In this document: piece by piece, positions 16,377 through 25,219 of the stretch
How positions within the stretch are numbered: position 1 is the first letter of the stretch
How the letters are laid out: every line of letters starts with the position of its first letter
From: Flavobacteriales bacterium UBA5422
GTDB lineage: Bacteria > Bacteroidota > Bacteroidia > Flavobacteriales_D > Crocinitomicaceae
Assembly (NCBI GenBank): GCA_002409405.1
Contig: DHNG01000017.1
Coordinates: forward strand, 2,664 to 46,902
DNA length: 44,239 bases
Reading direction: 5' to 3'
The notes under the pieces: model-generated
The model's database searches: none
What the model was told of the DNA's origin: nothing
Seen by the model: only the letters and a program-made list of their open reading frames with translations
Position numbers and translations under genes: made by a program

Positions 16377-17927
16377 ATGAACAGATTTTTACCTGCAATT
16401 ACGATCCTGTTTTTAAACCTCCACTGGATACAGGCACAGAATTATTACACCGGAATGGATGTGAATAATGCTGAATACAGGGTTTCAAACTCAGGAGTTC
16501 TATTCAATGACCCTGTACAGCGAAAAGGTGTGTACTACGTCCCGAAAGCACTCAATACATCGTTAATATATGCTGCCGCTTTTTGGTTTGGGGCAACCGA
16601 TGTCAATGGTCAACTCAAACTCGCCGGAATGCGGTATGGAGAATCCGGATCTGATTTCAAGCCGGGGCCATACAGTACATCCGATTACGGAAATGCATAC
16701 GGCAGTGCCATCTGGCGCGTAACAAGCGCAGACATTGACGCGCACATACAATCATGGGGAACTTCCGGGTATGTTATTCCATCCAGTATCTTAAACTGGC
16801 CGGGCAATGGCGATACCGATCTGGGCGTCGCAGAAAAATTGGCTCCTTTTCAGGATTTAAACCAAAATAACATCTACGAACCGGAACTGGGAGACTACCC
16901 ACTTATCAAAGGGTGCGAAGCGATTTACATGATTCTCAATGATTATACGACGCATACAGAAACTCAGGGAGAACTGATTCGTATAGAGGTCCACTACATG
17001 TTTTACCAATACCTGGCTGATAATGCATTGAATAATACGACATTCATGGACGTGACTGTTTACAACCGTTCCAACATCTTATGGGAAGATTTCAAAATAG
17101 GTTTGTTTGCCGACAATGATTTAGGTAATTCGGCAGACGATTATGCCGGATGTGACACCACTAAAAACGTATTTTATACTTACAATGCGGATAATTTTGA
17201 TGAAGCGAATTCAGGAATTCCGGGGTTTGATGAAAACCCACCTGCTGTCGGATTTCTGTCGTTGAATCAAAAAGCAAGTTCATATATTTCATACCAATCA
17301 AGCTTTCCTGAATCATTACCGACAACCGCTACAGGTATGTGGAATGGTTTAAACGGATTGTGGAGCGATGGAAGTCCCATACTGGACAACCATGGCAACC
17401 CAACACATTTCATGTATCACGAAAGTCCGTTGGATAGTAACTCATACAGCGAAGTAGCAATGGCAAATCCCCCCTATGATGTAAAATCATTAACCACATT
17501 TGATGCTACACTACTACCGGGAGGTAAACACGAAATCTCTTTTGCCATCTTGTACAACAGAAGCAGCAACGCACTCCAGAATGTAGCAGATTTATTACTT
17601 GTCGCTGACAGTGTTCAGCAATGGTACGACACAGGAATAGAGGGATGCACAGTTGAACTATTGGGGGTAGAAGAAGTGCAATCATCAGCAACGTTCACCG
17701 CATCCCCCAACCCGGCGACAGAGAATGTCACCATTCGGTTTGAGTATCCTGTAAAAGGGGATCTGATTATTTCTTCCATCAATGGAAATGCAGTTTTGAA
17801 ACTTCCGATTGATTCAAAAGAAATGACAATCGCAACAAATGAATTAAGTGAAGGCGTTTATTTCATCGATGTTGAAGCAGCACAATCAACTTATAACAAG
17901 ACCAAGCTGGTAATCGTACATAAGTAA
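16377..17927 (+). CDS. T9SS type A sorting-domain secreted protein
   Basis: The ATG at 16377 gives a signal peptide MNRFLPAITILFLNLHWIQA; ATGs at 16335 and 16344 would put a basic stretch before it. TACCTTTA (16347-16354) looks like the -7 box. The 516-residue product has a pattern recurring in Bacteroidota exported proteins: YRVSNSGVLFNDP, an AAFWFGATDVNG block, KLAPFQDLNQNNIYEPELGD then YPLIKG, and a GLFADNDLGNSADDYAGCD block that resembles calcium-binding loops. It ends in a type A T9SS sorting domain (SPNPATENVTIRFEYP to KTKLVIVHK). It should be exported through the outer membrane and anchored or released. Molecular function is unknown. Confidence 0.9.
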   Translation: MNRFLPAITILFLNLHWIQAQNYYTGMDVNNAEYRVSNSGVLFNDPVQRKGVYYVPKALNTSLIYAAAFWFGATDVNGQLKLAGMRYGESGSDFKPGPYSTSDYGNAYGSAIWRVTSADIDAHIQSWGTSGYVIPSSILNWPGNGDTDLGVAEKLAPFQDLNQNNIYEPELGDYPLIKGCEAIYMILNDYTTHTETQGELIRIEVHYMFYQYLADNALNNTTFMDVTVYNRSNILWEDFKIGLFADNDLGNSADDYAGCDTTKNVFYTYNADNFDEANSGIPGFDENPPAVGFLSLNQKASSYISYQSSFPESLPTTATGMWNGLNGLWSDGSPILDNHGNPTHFMYHESPLDSNSYSEVAMANPPYDVKSLTTFDATLLPGGKHEISFAILYNRSSNALQNVADLLLVADSVQQWYDTGIEGCTVELLGVEEVQSSATFTASPNPATENVTIRFEYPVKGDLIISSINGNAVLKLPIDSKEMTIATNELSEGVYFIDVEAAQSTYNKTKLVIVHK

Positions 17928-17939
17928 ACGAAAAACCGG

Positions 17940-17976
17940 AGCACCCCCGGAATGATTCATTTTCGGGGTGTTTCTT
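17940..17976. terminator. Terminator between convergent genes
   Basis: CACCCCCG (17942-17949) pairs with CGGGGTG (17964-17970) with one bulge, followed by TTTCTTT; it separates the T9SS cargo gene from the NlpC/P60 gene. Confidence 0.7.
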
Positions 17977-18521
17977 TAATCGCGGGAGTATTCCATTCGC
18001 TTTGCTTTGAGAAAGCGCGGAATATAGTACTTACTGTTCTTGAAATTTTCAATGATCACTCCCCTGGAAGTGGATGAGTGGATCATCTTAATCTCGTGTT
18101 CATTTGCTTCCACGACCATCGCAACGTGCCCGACTGTCGTTGAATTGATATTTCTTCCTTTAAAAAACAATAAGTCTCCGGGTTGTACTTCTGACAATTT
18201 CACCGTTTTGCCTAATTCGGCAATGGCGTAACTGGATCGGGGCAATGAAAATCCAAAACCTCCCATTACATAATTGATAAAACCGGAGCAATCAAACCCG
18301 GAAGGAGAACTTCCCGAATACCGATAGGGGGTTCCTAAGAATGTTTTGGCAAATGAGATCATGTCGTCAATTTGTTTCCCATTTTTCAAAACAGGCTTTT
18401 CATTCACAACCAGCGAATCTGCTTTTTTCGCAGGAATTGTATCTGTACCAACAGCCGCAGACTGGCCCAAAGACCAGACTGAAAAAACACATGCCATCAC
18501 TAGAGAAACAATAAATTTCAT
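17976..18521 (-). CDS. NlpC/P60 (C40) cell-wall endopeptidase
   Basis: The start at 18521 gives MKFIVSLVMACVFSVWSLGQ, a signal peptide; an upstream in-frame start adds eight residues and is not preferred. The 181-residue product has a C40 domain from about residue 50: FLGTPYRYSGSSPSGFDCSG with nucleophile Cys78, then GDLLFFKG, GHVAMVV with the catalytic His, and MIHSS with the third polar residue. These enzymes cut gamma-D-Glu-diaminopimelate or related bonds in peptidoglycan stem peptides. There is no extra SH3 domain, so it is a minimal single-domain form. It is monocistronic on the minus strand, divergent from the MerR-type regulator. Confidence 0.93.
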   Translation of the reverse strand: MKFIVSLVMACVFSVWSLGQSAAVGTDTIPAKKADSLVVNEKPVLKNGKQIDDMISFAKTFLGTPYRYSGSSPSGFDCSGFINYVMGGFGFSLPRSSYAIAELGKTVKLSEVQPGDLLFFKGRNINSTTVGHVAMVVEANEHEIKMIHSSTSRGVIIENFKNSKYYIPRFLKAKRMEYSRD

Positions 18522-18542
18522 TCGTTCATTTTCCTGAAGTTG

Positions 18543-18550
18543 CAAAATTA
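18543..18550 (-). promoter_or_regulatory. TAnnTTTG -7 box of the NlpC/P60 gene
   Basis: On the minus strand this reads TAATTTTG, a full consensus match 21 bases upstream of the chosen ATG at 18521. Confidence 0.55.
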
Positions 18551-18580
18551 TAACTAATTTCGGATAAATAAAAAACCGGT

Positions 18581-18934
18581 TTGACTCCTAAAATCGACAT
18601 AAAGACGTTAAATAAACTGTATTACACCATTGGTGAAGTTGCGGAAATGTTCAACGTAAACCATTCGCTAATAAGGTTTTGGGAGAAAGAATTTACATTA
18701 ATTCAACCAAAAAAGAATAAAAAAGGAAACCGTTTATTCTCTCCAAAAGACATCGAAAATTTTAACAAGATTTATCAGTTAGTTAAAATTCAGGGATTTA
18801 CTTTGGAAGGTGCCAAAAAAGAATTAAAAAAGAAGCAGGAACCTGTTGAAACAACAACAAATAACGTTGATGCGGTTATCTCCCGGTTGGAATGGATCAA
18901 ATCTCAACTTTTAATGTTAAAAAAAGAGCTTTAA
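18581..18934 (+). CDS. MerR-family transcriptional regulator (TTG start)
   Basis: A 117-residue protein with an N-terminal MerR helix-turn-helix: KLYYTIGEVAEMFNVNHSLI, then RFWEKEFTLI, KGNRLFSPKDIENF and a helix ending GFTLEGAKKELKKK. The C-terminal third is a coiled coil for dimerisation and has no metal or drug-binding domain. The start decision is forced: an in-frame stop lies at 18569-18571, and the first ATG falls inside the recognition domain, so TTG at 18581 is the only start that keeps the conserved YYTIGEVA. This short MerR type is near-universal in Bacteroidota; its regulon is unknown. It lies divergent from the C40 peptidase and 112 bases before the TonB-dependent receptor. Confidence 0.9.
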   Translation: MTPKIDIKTLNKLYYTIGEVAEMFNVNHSLIRFWEKEFTLIQPKKNKKGNRLFSPKDIENFNKIYQLVKIQGFTLEGAKKELKKKQEPVETTTNNVDAVISRLEWIKSQLLMLKKEL

Positions 18935-19033
18935 CTCTCTGAAATGATGCCCGATTCACCGTTCTTGCTCTGAAAAAACCACGCTTTGAAACATTATTCT
19001 GAAATAAAGCACCTATTTTTCCGTTTGTAAGGT

Positions 19034-19041
19034 TATTTTTG
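19034..19041 (+). promoter_or_regulatory. TAnnTTTG -7 box of the TonB-dependent receptor gene
   Basis: TATTTTTG matches the consensus and ends five bases before the ATG at 19047, implying a leaderless or near-leaderless transcript. Confidence 0.5.
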
Positions 19042-19046
19042 CCCCC

Positions 19047-21731
19047 ATGCGTAATTGGATTTTTCTGATTTTCTTATGTTTTCTAACCCATGCTTTCTCA
19101 CAGGAAGTTGTGGTAAGCGGACGATGTATCAATAAAAAAAAGGAAGGTGTCAGTGATGTCCTGATTCGGATAAATCAGCGAAATGAACCTGTTTTCAGTG
19201 ATGCAAACGGTCGTTTTTCTTTTTTCGCACAGGTAGGAGATTCCCTCACCATTCGCTATTCCATTCCCGGAGATTCATTTAAACTGGTTCAACAATTTTA
19301 TGTACAGGATCAACATTCGGTTACATTACCTCCTGTGCAAACAATTCCGGAAGTGGATGTAAGAGATTTACAAGGTCATACGGTCATTCACAACATTGAA
19401 AAACCGTTTGAACTAACCCCCATCAAACTCAGAGACTGGCAAACCATCCCGCTACAAAGCCCTGAACATGTACTTGTATTCACTACCTCAGCACGCTCAA
19501 GCAATGAGTTAACTTCTAATTATAACGTACGGGGAGGAAACTATGATGAAAACCTGGTCTATGTCAACGGATTTCAAATTTACCGGCCTTTTTTAACCCG
19601 TGCCGGACAACAGGAAGGAATGAGCTTTATCAACAGTGCACTGGTTGAATCCCTGAGTTTCTCAGGAGGTGGATTCGACGCGCAATATGGTGATAAAATG
19701 AGTTCCGTACTGGATATAAAATACCGGACACCTGAGAAATTTAAAGGATCCGTCATGGCATCCATGCTCGGTGTAGAAGGCCATCTGGAACAACAACTGG
19801 GGAAAAAGAAGCGGTTTAGTTACATGATGGGCGCACGGTACCGTTCCAACGGTTATTTCCTGAATTCTCTTCCGACAAAAGGTGCTTACAATCCCGTATT
19901 CTGGGATGCACAATTACTGACCGAATACATTATCAGCGACAAATGGACCTGGTCTGCAATCGCACACATTTCGGATAACAATTACTCCTTTACACCACAA
20001 ACAGCGCAAACAAACTTCGGTCCTGCCAATGAAGCTTATTCCCTGATGATCTACTTTGACGGGAAAGAACAAACCCGTTTTCGCACCATGATGGGAGGTA
20101 CGAAGTTCGCGTTTACCTCGGAGGACAGTAAAACAAAACTGAATTTCTTTGCAACAGCATTTCACTCTGATGAACGTGAGTATTTTGATGTGCAAGGACA
20201 GTACTACATCAATCAATTAGAAACGGATCCGTCAAAGGAAGAATACGGAGACTCTATTGCCGTACTGGGCGTTGGAACGTTCCTGGATCACGCACGGAAC
20301 CGCTTACGTGCAACAATTCTGAATGTGTACCATACCGGAAGCCGCTCGCTGAAAAACGGATTCCTGAATGCTGAACGGACAAAACACAATCAATTTGATT
20401 TGCTGTGGGGAGTCAACTACCAGCAAGATGATTTCTATGATGTGCTGAGTGAATGGAAACTGGTTGACTCAGCAGGATACAGCTTACCACAATCGAATGA
20501 TCACAAAGTGAATTTATCTGAAGTCATCAAAGGAAAACTAAATCTTCAGGCCAGCAGACTCAGTGGGCATCTTCAGCTAAATTCCGTATGGTCACGTACC
20601 AAACTTGATCACCCGGTTCAACTCTCAAAAACATACAAAGACGCCAATAAAGTCAAACACAAAGTTGTCTTTCGGGATACCATACGGGCTTCTGCCAGCA
20701 AATGGGCTCTTTCTGTAGGAACACGTGCTGCCTATACAAGTGTCAATAACGAGTTCTTCGTGACACCTCGTATTTCGGTAATGCATTATCCAAGAACATA
20801 CCTGGTAAAAGATTCAACCATTGAACGTCGGAATGTCAGTCTGCGCTTCTCTACAGGACTCTATTATCAACCACCGATTTACAGAGAAATGAGAACATTT
20901 CAAGGGGCATTGAACACAAATGTATTGTCCCAGAAATCTTACCACGCTGTACTCGGATATGACATGTTCTTCTTTATGTGGGGAAGGGATAATCCATTCA
21001 AATTTACCACAGAAGTATTTTACAAGTACATGTGGGACGTGAATCCATACAAAGTCGAAAATGTCAGAACGCGCTACTATGCAAACAATGACGCTACGGC
21101 TTATGCTGTCGGAATTGATTTCAACCTCAACGGAGAATTTATTGAAGGAATTACGTCCTATTTCAAGTTGGGAATCATGCAAACAAGAGAAGACATTAAG
21201 TCTGATTCCTATACCGAATATTACAATGCTGCAGGTGAAAAAATTTATTTCGGTTACAGTGATGATCAGGTAGTAGTTGATTCAGCCGTTATTTCTCCGG
21301 GATACATCCCTCGCCCGACAGACCAATTAGTAAATATCGGAGTATTGATCCAGGATCAGATGCCTCGTTTCGAAGCATTGAGCGTTCAGGTAGGTCTGCA
21401 ATTCGGAACACCGCTTCCGTTTGGTCCTCCGGGATACGATCGTTACAAAGATACCTTGCGCATGAAACCCTATTTCCGTGTTGACTTCGGTACTTCGTAT
21501 GACTTCCTCTACAACAAACGCATGAGAGAGAAAAATAATCAACAGGTCAAAGAAAACTTTTTCAACAAAGCCTTTACGGATGCTATTCTTTCATTTGAAG
21601 TCTACAACTTGTTAGGAGTCAATAACGAAATGTCCAAACAATGGGTTCAGGATGTCAATGGCGGGTATTATGCCGTACCGAATTATCTGACACAAAGAAG
21701 ATTTAACCTGAAGTTGATCTTAAGATTTTAG
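19047..21731 (+). CDS. TonB-dependent receptor with N-terminal carboxypeptidase-regulatory-like domain
   Basis: An 894-residue outer-membrane protein. The signal peptide is MRNWIFLIFLCFLTHAFSQ. Residues about 20-95 form a beta-sandwich of the CarboxypepD_reg-like type (VVVSGRCINKKKEGVSDVLI, then DANGRFSF). The plug domain (about 110-225) includes SNYNVRGGNYDENLVYVNGF, then FINSALVESLSFSGGGFDAQ and YGDKMSSVLDI. The remaining 650 residues are a large beta-barrel ending in LKLILRF with terminal Phe. It imports an unknown ligand using TonB energy. There is no SusD partner nearby, so it is not a classical glycan system. A [2Fe-2S] ferredoxin follows, but from its own promoter. Confidence 0.93.
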   Translation: MRNWIFLIFLCFLTHAFSQEVVVSGRCINKKKEGVSDVLIRINQRNEPVFSDANGRFSFFAQVGDSLTIRYSIPGDSFKLVQQFYVQDQHSVTLPPVQTIPEVDVRDLQGHTVIHNIEKPFELTPIKLRDWQTIPLQSPEHVLVFTTSARSSNELTSNYNVRGGNYDENLVYVNGFQIYRPFLTRAGQQEGMSFINSALVESLSFSGGGFDAQYGDKMSSVLDIKYRTPEKFKGSVMASMLGVEGHLEQQLGKKKRFSYMMGARYRSNGYFLNSLPTKGAYNPVFWDAQLLTEYIISDKWTWSAIAHISDNNYSFTPQTAQTNFGPANEAYSLMIYFDGKEQTRFRTMMGGTKFAFTSEDSKTKLNFFATAFHSDEREYFDVQGQYYINQLETDPSKEEYGDSIAVLGVGTFLDHARNRLRATILNVYHTGSRSLKNGFLNAERTKHNQFDLLWGVNYQQDDFYDVLSEWKLVDSAGYSLPQSNDHKVNLSEVIKGKLNLQASRLSGHLQLNSVWSRTKLDHPVQLSKTYKDANKVKHKVVFRDTIRASASKWALSVGTRAAYTSVNNEFFVTPRISVMHYPRTYLVKDSTIERRNVSLRFSTGLYYQPPIYREMRTFQGALNTNVLSQKSYHAVLGYDMFFFMWGRDNPFKFTTEVFYKYMWDVNPYKVENVRTRYYANNDATAYAVGIDFNLNGEFIEGITSYFKLGIMQTREDIKSDSYTEYYNAAGEKIYFGYSDDQVVVDSAVISPGYIPRPTDQLVNIGVLIQDQMPRFEALSVQVGLQFGTPLPFGPPGYDRYKDTLRMKPYFRVDFGTSYDFLYNKRMREKNNQQVKENFFNKAFTDAILSFEVYNLLGVNNEMSKQWVQDVNGGYYAVPNYLTQRRFNLKLILRF

Positions 21732-21741
21732 GGTATATTTG
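21714..21741 (+). promoter_or_regulatory. Full Bacteroidota-type promoter of the ferredoxin gene
   Basis: TTG (21714-21716) is separated by 17 bases from TATATTTG (21734-21741), matching the TTG-N17-23-TAnnTTTG consensus. The -33 element lies in the last codons of the receptor gene. Confidence 0.72.
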
Positions 21742-21759
21742 TAGCGAATTTCAGAAACA

Positions 21760-22080
21760 ATGACCGACGTTACCGTAATCATCATAGACAGAGAAGGACA
21801 AGAGCATGAATTACTGGCTCCTACAGACATGAACATGAACATCATGGAGCTCTGTAAGTCATACGAATTACCTGTTGCAGGAGAATGCGGAGGTATGGCC
21901 ATGTGCGCTACATGTCAGTGCTACCTGGAATCAGACCACGAATTACCAGAACAATCCGATGATGAACTGGACATGCTTGATCAGGCATTTTTTGTCAAGT
22001 CAAATAGTCGTTTGGGATGTCAGATTCAAATTTCAGACGCTATAGACGGTATCCGGCTTCGCCTGGCACCAGAAGCTTAA
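21760..22080 (+). CDS. [2Fe-2S] ferredoxin, adrenodoxin/ISC type
   Basis: A 106-residue electron carrier. The cluster ligands are visible as Cys43, Cys49 and Cys52 (GECGGMAMCATC) and Cys87 (RLGCQI), the spacing of adrenodoxin-type vertebrate and ISC ferredoxins. Acidic residues around positions 57-74 (ESDHELPEQSDDELDML) form the usual partner-docking surface. Cys32 and Cys54 are extra. Likely partners are ferredoxin reductases or Fe-S assembly and hydroxylase enzymes; none is encoded nearby. It has its own promoter and a 250-base non-coding gap downstream. Confidence 0.95.
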   Translation: MTDVTVIIIDREGQEHELLAPTDMNMNIMELCKSYELPVAGECGGMAMCATCQCYLESDHELPEQSDDELDMLDQAFFVKSNSRLGCQIQISDAIDGIRLRLAPEA

Positions 22081-22269
22081 ACAATTTTCTTTTTAAGAAC
22101 TCATTCCGTTCTAACGAATTTAGGCGTTTATGCCACTATTTTAACCTGTAATTAGCTTCAACTGATTACAATCGAACTAATTAAAACTCCTTTCGGGATA
22201 ACAATAGAAAAAATTACCTGATTGGTAAAAACAGGTGTTTACCCTTAAATTAAAACAGAGCACCCCAAG

Positions 22270-22298
22270 TACCTTTGTCAAAAAAAGTACTATGTTTG
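22270..22298 (+). promoter_or_regulatory. Tandem TAnnTTTG boxes before the Ig/PKD-repeat T9SS gene
   Basis: TACCTTTG (22270-22277) and TATGTTTG (22291-22298) both match the -7 consensus perfectly, 21 bases apart, about 35-55 bases upstream of the start codon. Either could be used. No other feature is evident in 22081-22331 beyond short AT-rich symmetries. Confidence 0.5.
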
Positions 22299-22331
22299 TG
22301 AAAAATATTATCCACTAAAAACCAACTATTT

Positions 22332-24227
22332 ATGAAGAGAAAAATTACTCAATTGCCAATAACGCTTGGCCTTCTATTATTTACGCTATTAATCGGTACC
22401 AAGGCATACGCACAGCCTTGTTCGGTTGTCCTTAGCTCAACAGATTCATTGATCTGTGCCGGAGACAGTATCACACTCAATGCACTTGCAAACGGGGAAG
22501 AGATCCAACTGATGGCTTCCAATACAGCAGGAAACAATCACCGTGGAAATATGTTCGATATTGTTGCAACGAATGCTGTAACTATTCTATCATTTGATGC
22601 TTCTCCAATGGGAAATACAACAATGGAAATTTATTACAAAGTAGGTACCTGGAACGGGTTTGCCAATACACCTTCGGCATGGACGCTCGTTGGTTCTGCA
22701 CCGGTAGCATATACAGGTGGGTTTTCACCGGTAGCAGTCGATGTGAACATTACAATTCCTGCAGGAGAAACGTACGCATTCTATGTAACTTCCAGTGTAC
22801 AGGGAGGAGTCGCTCTGAACTACTCAAACGGTACCAATGTAGGGAACGTATACAGCAGCGATGCAAATATTACGTTTCTTGAAGGTGGTGGTATGGAATA
22901 TCCGTTTACCGCGGGAACAGGAGCTGTTTACCAACCGCGTGTATGGAACGGGATGATTCATTATACATTGGCCGATCAACCAGGAACGGTTCTCACATGG
23001 GGAACCGGGGAAGCAACAGTTTCTATTCCGGCAGCACCGACAACGACTACACAGTATACCGTATCAGCAAGTATTCCGGGATGTGCTACTACATTGCACG
23101 ATACCCTTGACGTAATTGTTTCTGTACCTGTTGTTGGAATAACCAGTACGGCATCAACTGTATGTGCAGGTACGGAGGTCCTTCTTTACGGTACAGGAGC
23201 TGAAAACTATGCATGGGATAATGGTATTACAGACAGCGTTGCATTCCAGGCAGATACAACCGTAATTTATACGGTCATCGGAACAGATTCAATCGGATGT
23301 ACGGGAACCGATCTGTTTACCCTAACAGTCAATCAGAATCCAAACGTTTCCGCAGGACCAGATTACAATGTCTGTGAAGGCAATTCTACAACACTCGCAG
23401 GACAAGGCGCAACTTCTTATGTATGGAATAACAACGTAACTGATAATGTTCCGTTTGAACCAACAAACTCAGCAACCTACATTGTAATCGGAACCGATGA
23501 CAACGGGTGTAGCAAAGAAGATACTGTCACCGTGACAGTCAGCGCACTACCAATTGTTTCTGCAGGGCCAGATGTGGATATTTGCAAGGGAGAGGAACAT
23601 ACACTTTCCGGAACAGGTGCAGCTACCTATGTTTGGAATAATGGCGTAACGAATGGCGTGCCGTTTACTCCTCAAGCAACCGGAATTTACACCGTAACAG
23701 GGACAGATACGAATGGATGTACGGCAACAGACGAGGCAAAGGTTACAATTCACACAGTGATGGCATCCATCTTTTCATCGGGGCCCGTACTTAGCGCAGG
23801 TACGCTTGTGGATATGACTGCTCAATGGGTGAACTGTTTAGATATGTCTCCGATTGCAGGTGAAACAGACGTAATATTTGAAGCACAACAATCGGGAAGC
23901 TATGCTGTCATTGTTCAAGACAACGTTTACGGATGTTCCGATACGTCAAACTGTATACAGGTTAGCTTTGTAGGAATCGATGAACTGCAGCAAGATGCAA
24001 CACTAAGTGTTTACCCTGTACCAACAAACAGCACTGTTACGATTGCTTCAAGTGAAGCTACGATTGAACGGGTAGAATTGATCGACTTACTTGGAAAAGT
24101 ACTTGAGACCACTCAGCCACATGCATTGCAAACAACATTCGATCTTTCAGCTTATACAGCAAATACGTTCTTTGTTCGCGTTTATCGTGGAGACAACGTA
24201 ACACTGCTAAGAGTAGTGAAGGATTAA
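22332..24227 (+). CDS. T9SS cargo with tandem Ig/PKD-like domains
   Basis: A 631-residue secreted protein: signal peptide MKRKITQLPITLGLLLFTLL ending at AYAQ, then an N-terminal sandwich region (about 30-215). Four tandem Ig/PKD-like units follow (about 215-480), three of which share the pattern of a Cys, TLSGTGA or TLAGQGA, TYVWNNGVT or SYVWNNNVT, VPF, TYIVIGTD or IYTVTGTD, and NGC. A short adhesion-like domain and a type A T9SS sorting domain (LSVYPVPTNSTVTIASSEAT to LLRVVKD) complete it. The units resemble those of Bacteroidota adhesins and matrix proteins. It is probably displayed on or released from the surface; ligand unknown. It is monocistronic with its own promoter and terminator. 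Confidence 0.9.
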   Translation: MKRKITQLPITLGLLLFTLLIGTKAYAQPCSVVLSSTDSLICAGDSITLNALANGEEIQLMASNTAGNNHRGNMFDIVATNAVTILSFDASPMGNTTMEIYYKVGTWNGFANTPSAWTLVGSAPVAYTGGFSPVAVDVNITIPAGETYAFYVTSSVQGGVALNYSNGTNVGNVYSSDANITFLEGGGMEYPFTAGTGAVYQPRVWNGMIHYTLADQPGTVLTWGTGEATVSIPAAPTTTTQYTVSASIPGCATTLHDTLDVIVSVPVVGITSTASTVCAGTEVLLYGTGAENYAWDNGITDSVAFQADTTVIYTVIGTDSIGCTGTDLFTLTVNQNPNVSAGPDYNVCEGNSTTLAGQGATSYVWNNNVTDNVPFEPTNSATYIVIGTDDNGCSKEDTVTVTVSALPIVSAGPDVDICKGEEHTLSGTGAATYVWNNGVTNGVPFTPQATGIYTVTGTDTNGCTATDEAKVTIHTVMASIFSSGPVLSAGTLVDMTAQWVNCLDMSPIAGETDVIFEAQQSGSYAVIVQDNVYGCSDTSNCIQVSFVGIDELQQDATLSVYPVPTNSTVTIASSEATIERVELIDLLGKVLETTQPHALQTTFDLSAYTANTFFVRVYRGDNVTLLRVVKD

Positions 24228-24263
24228 CGACAGGTTGTAAGAATAGTTAAAATAGATAGTATG

Positions 24264-24298
24264 ACAGTGGCTCCGATTATGGGGCCATTGTTATTTTT
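24264..24298 (+). terminator. Terminator after the Ig/PKD-repeat gene
   Basis: CAGTGGCTCC (24265-24274) pairs with GGGGCCATTG (24281-24290), with two G-T wobbles and a six-base loop, followed by TTATTTTT. Confidence 0.8.
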
Positions 24299-24398
24299 AG
24301 GCTAAATCAATGATGGAATTCGTTAATACCCTTATCGTTCAACAATAAAATAGAGCGATCAGGAGAAACTTCCAACCTTAGTAAAAACTGCTTCTGAA

Positions 24399-25214
24399 TT
24401 AAAAGAGTATAAACGACAACCCGGCACGGATGTCCATGATATTAGATCCCCTGCTCATGCGCATGGATCTTCGGATATCTTCACCGAAATTGATATAACT
24501 TATGTTTCCTCCAGTATACCAGTTTCGTAAATGAGGCATGTGCAGTCGAAGACTGGATCCAACATTAATTGCCATAAACGAAGTTACCGGAAATCGCAGT
24601 TTAAGTCCATATTCCAACACAACACCATGCAACGGTTTATTGTAAGAATAATAATTCAAGGGACCTGTATGTTCAACACTGGAATAAAATTCACCATTAT
24701 TATCGTATACATTCGTTAATCGTACCCGGTATTCATCATCTGTTAAAACAGAATTTGCATAACCGACTCCGATACTGTGGCAAATCCCTATCGGCAAGTT
24801 CCCCCGTGATGCCCATTCAATTTTCGGAATAATATAATACGTCCGCATATTCATTTTTTCTACGGTAGCAGTAGAGTTATAATCAGCTATATAAGGTGAA
24901 AAGCTATTAAAATTTTTCTCAAAAGGCATTTTCAATTGGTTGAATGTCATACTGAAATCAATCCCAACTCCTACGTTTTTTGTAAAATAGTGGGATACGG
25001 AGGCCGTAAACCCTCCGGCAATACCCGGATTTGATGTTTCTCCGTTCAGACTTCCTGTATTGTATTTAAAGCTACTTAACAAACTTTGATAAATCAGCGT
25101 TGCACGTATGGATCCATCAACTGAAACAACTGTTTTTTTCCCAAAGTATCCTCCCTGGGAAACTGCTGAAAAACTAAAAAGAAGGCAAAAACTATAGATG
25201 ATAAATTGTTTCAT
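24399..25214 (-). CDS. Predicted outer-membrane beta-barrel protein
   Basis: A 271-residue protein with signal peptide MKQFIIYSFCLLFSFSAVSQ, then amphipathic strands (FTASVSHYFTKNVGVGIDFS, YYIPKIEWASRG, FMAINVGSSLRLHMP) and a C-terminal LSFILF with terminal Phe typical of barrels. No closer family is recognised. Its start lies five bases after the stop of the M48 metalloprotease gene, so it is the last gene of the minus-strand run from 29048. A link with the protease (substrate, partner or anchor) is plausible from that spacing but not shown. Confidence 0.82.
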   Translation of the reverse strand: MKQFIIYSFCLLFSFSAVSQGGYFGKKTVVSVDGSIRATLIYQSLLSSFKYNTGSLNGETSNPGIAGGFTASVSHYFTKNVGVGIDFSMTFNQLKMPFEKNFNSFSPYIADYNSTATVEKMNMRTYYIIPKIEWASRGNLPIGICHSIGVGYANSVLTDDEYRVRLTNVYDNNGEFYSSVEHTGPLNYYSYNKPLHGVVLEYGLKLRFPVTSFMAINVGSSLRLHMPHLRNWYTGGNISYINFGEDIRRSMRMSRGSNIMDIRAGLSFILF

Positions 25215-25219
25215 TGAGC

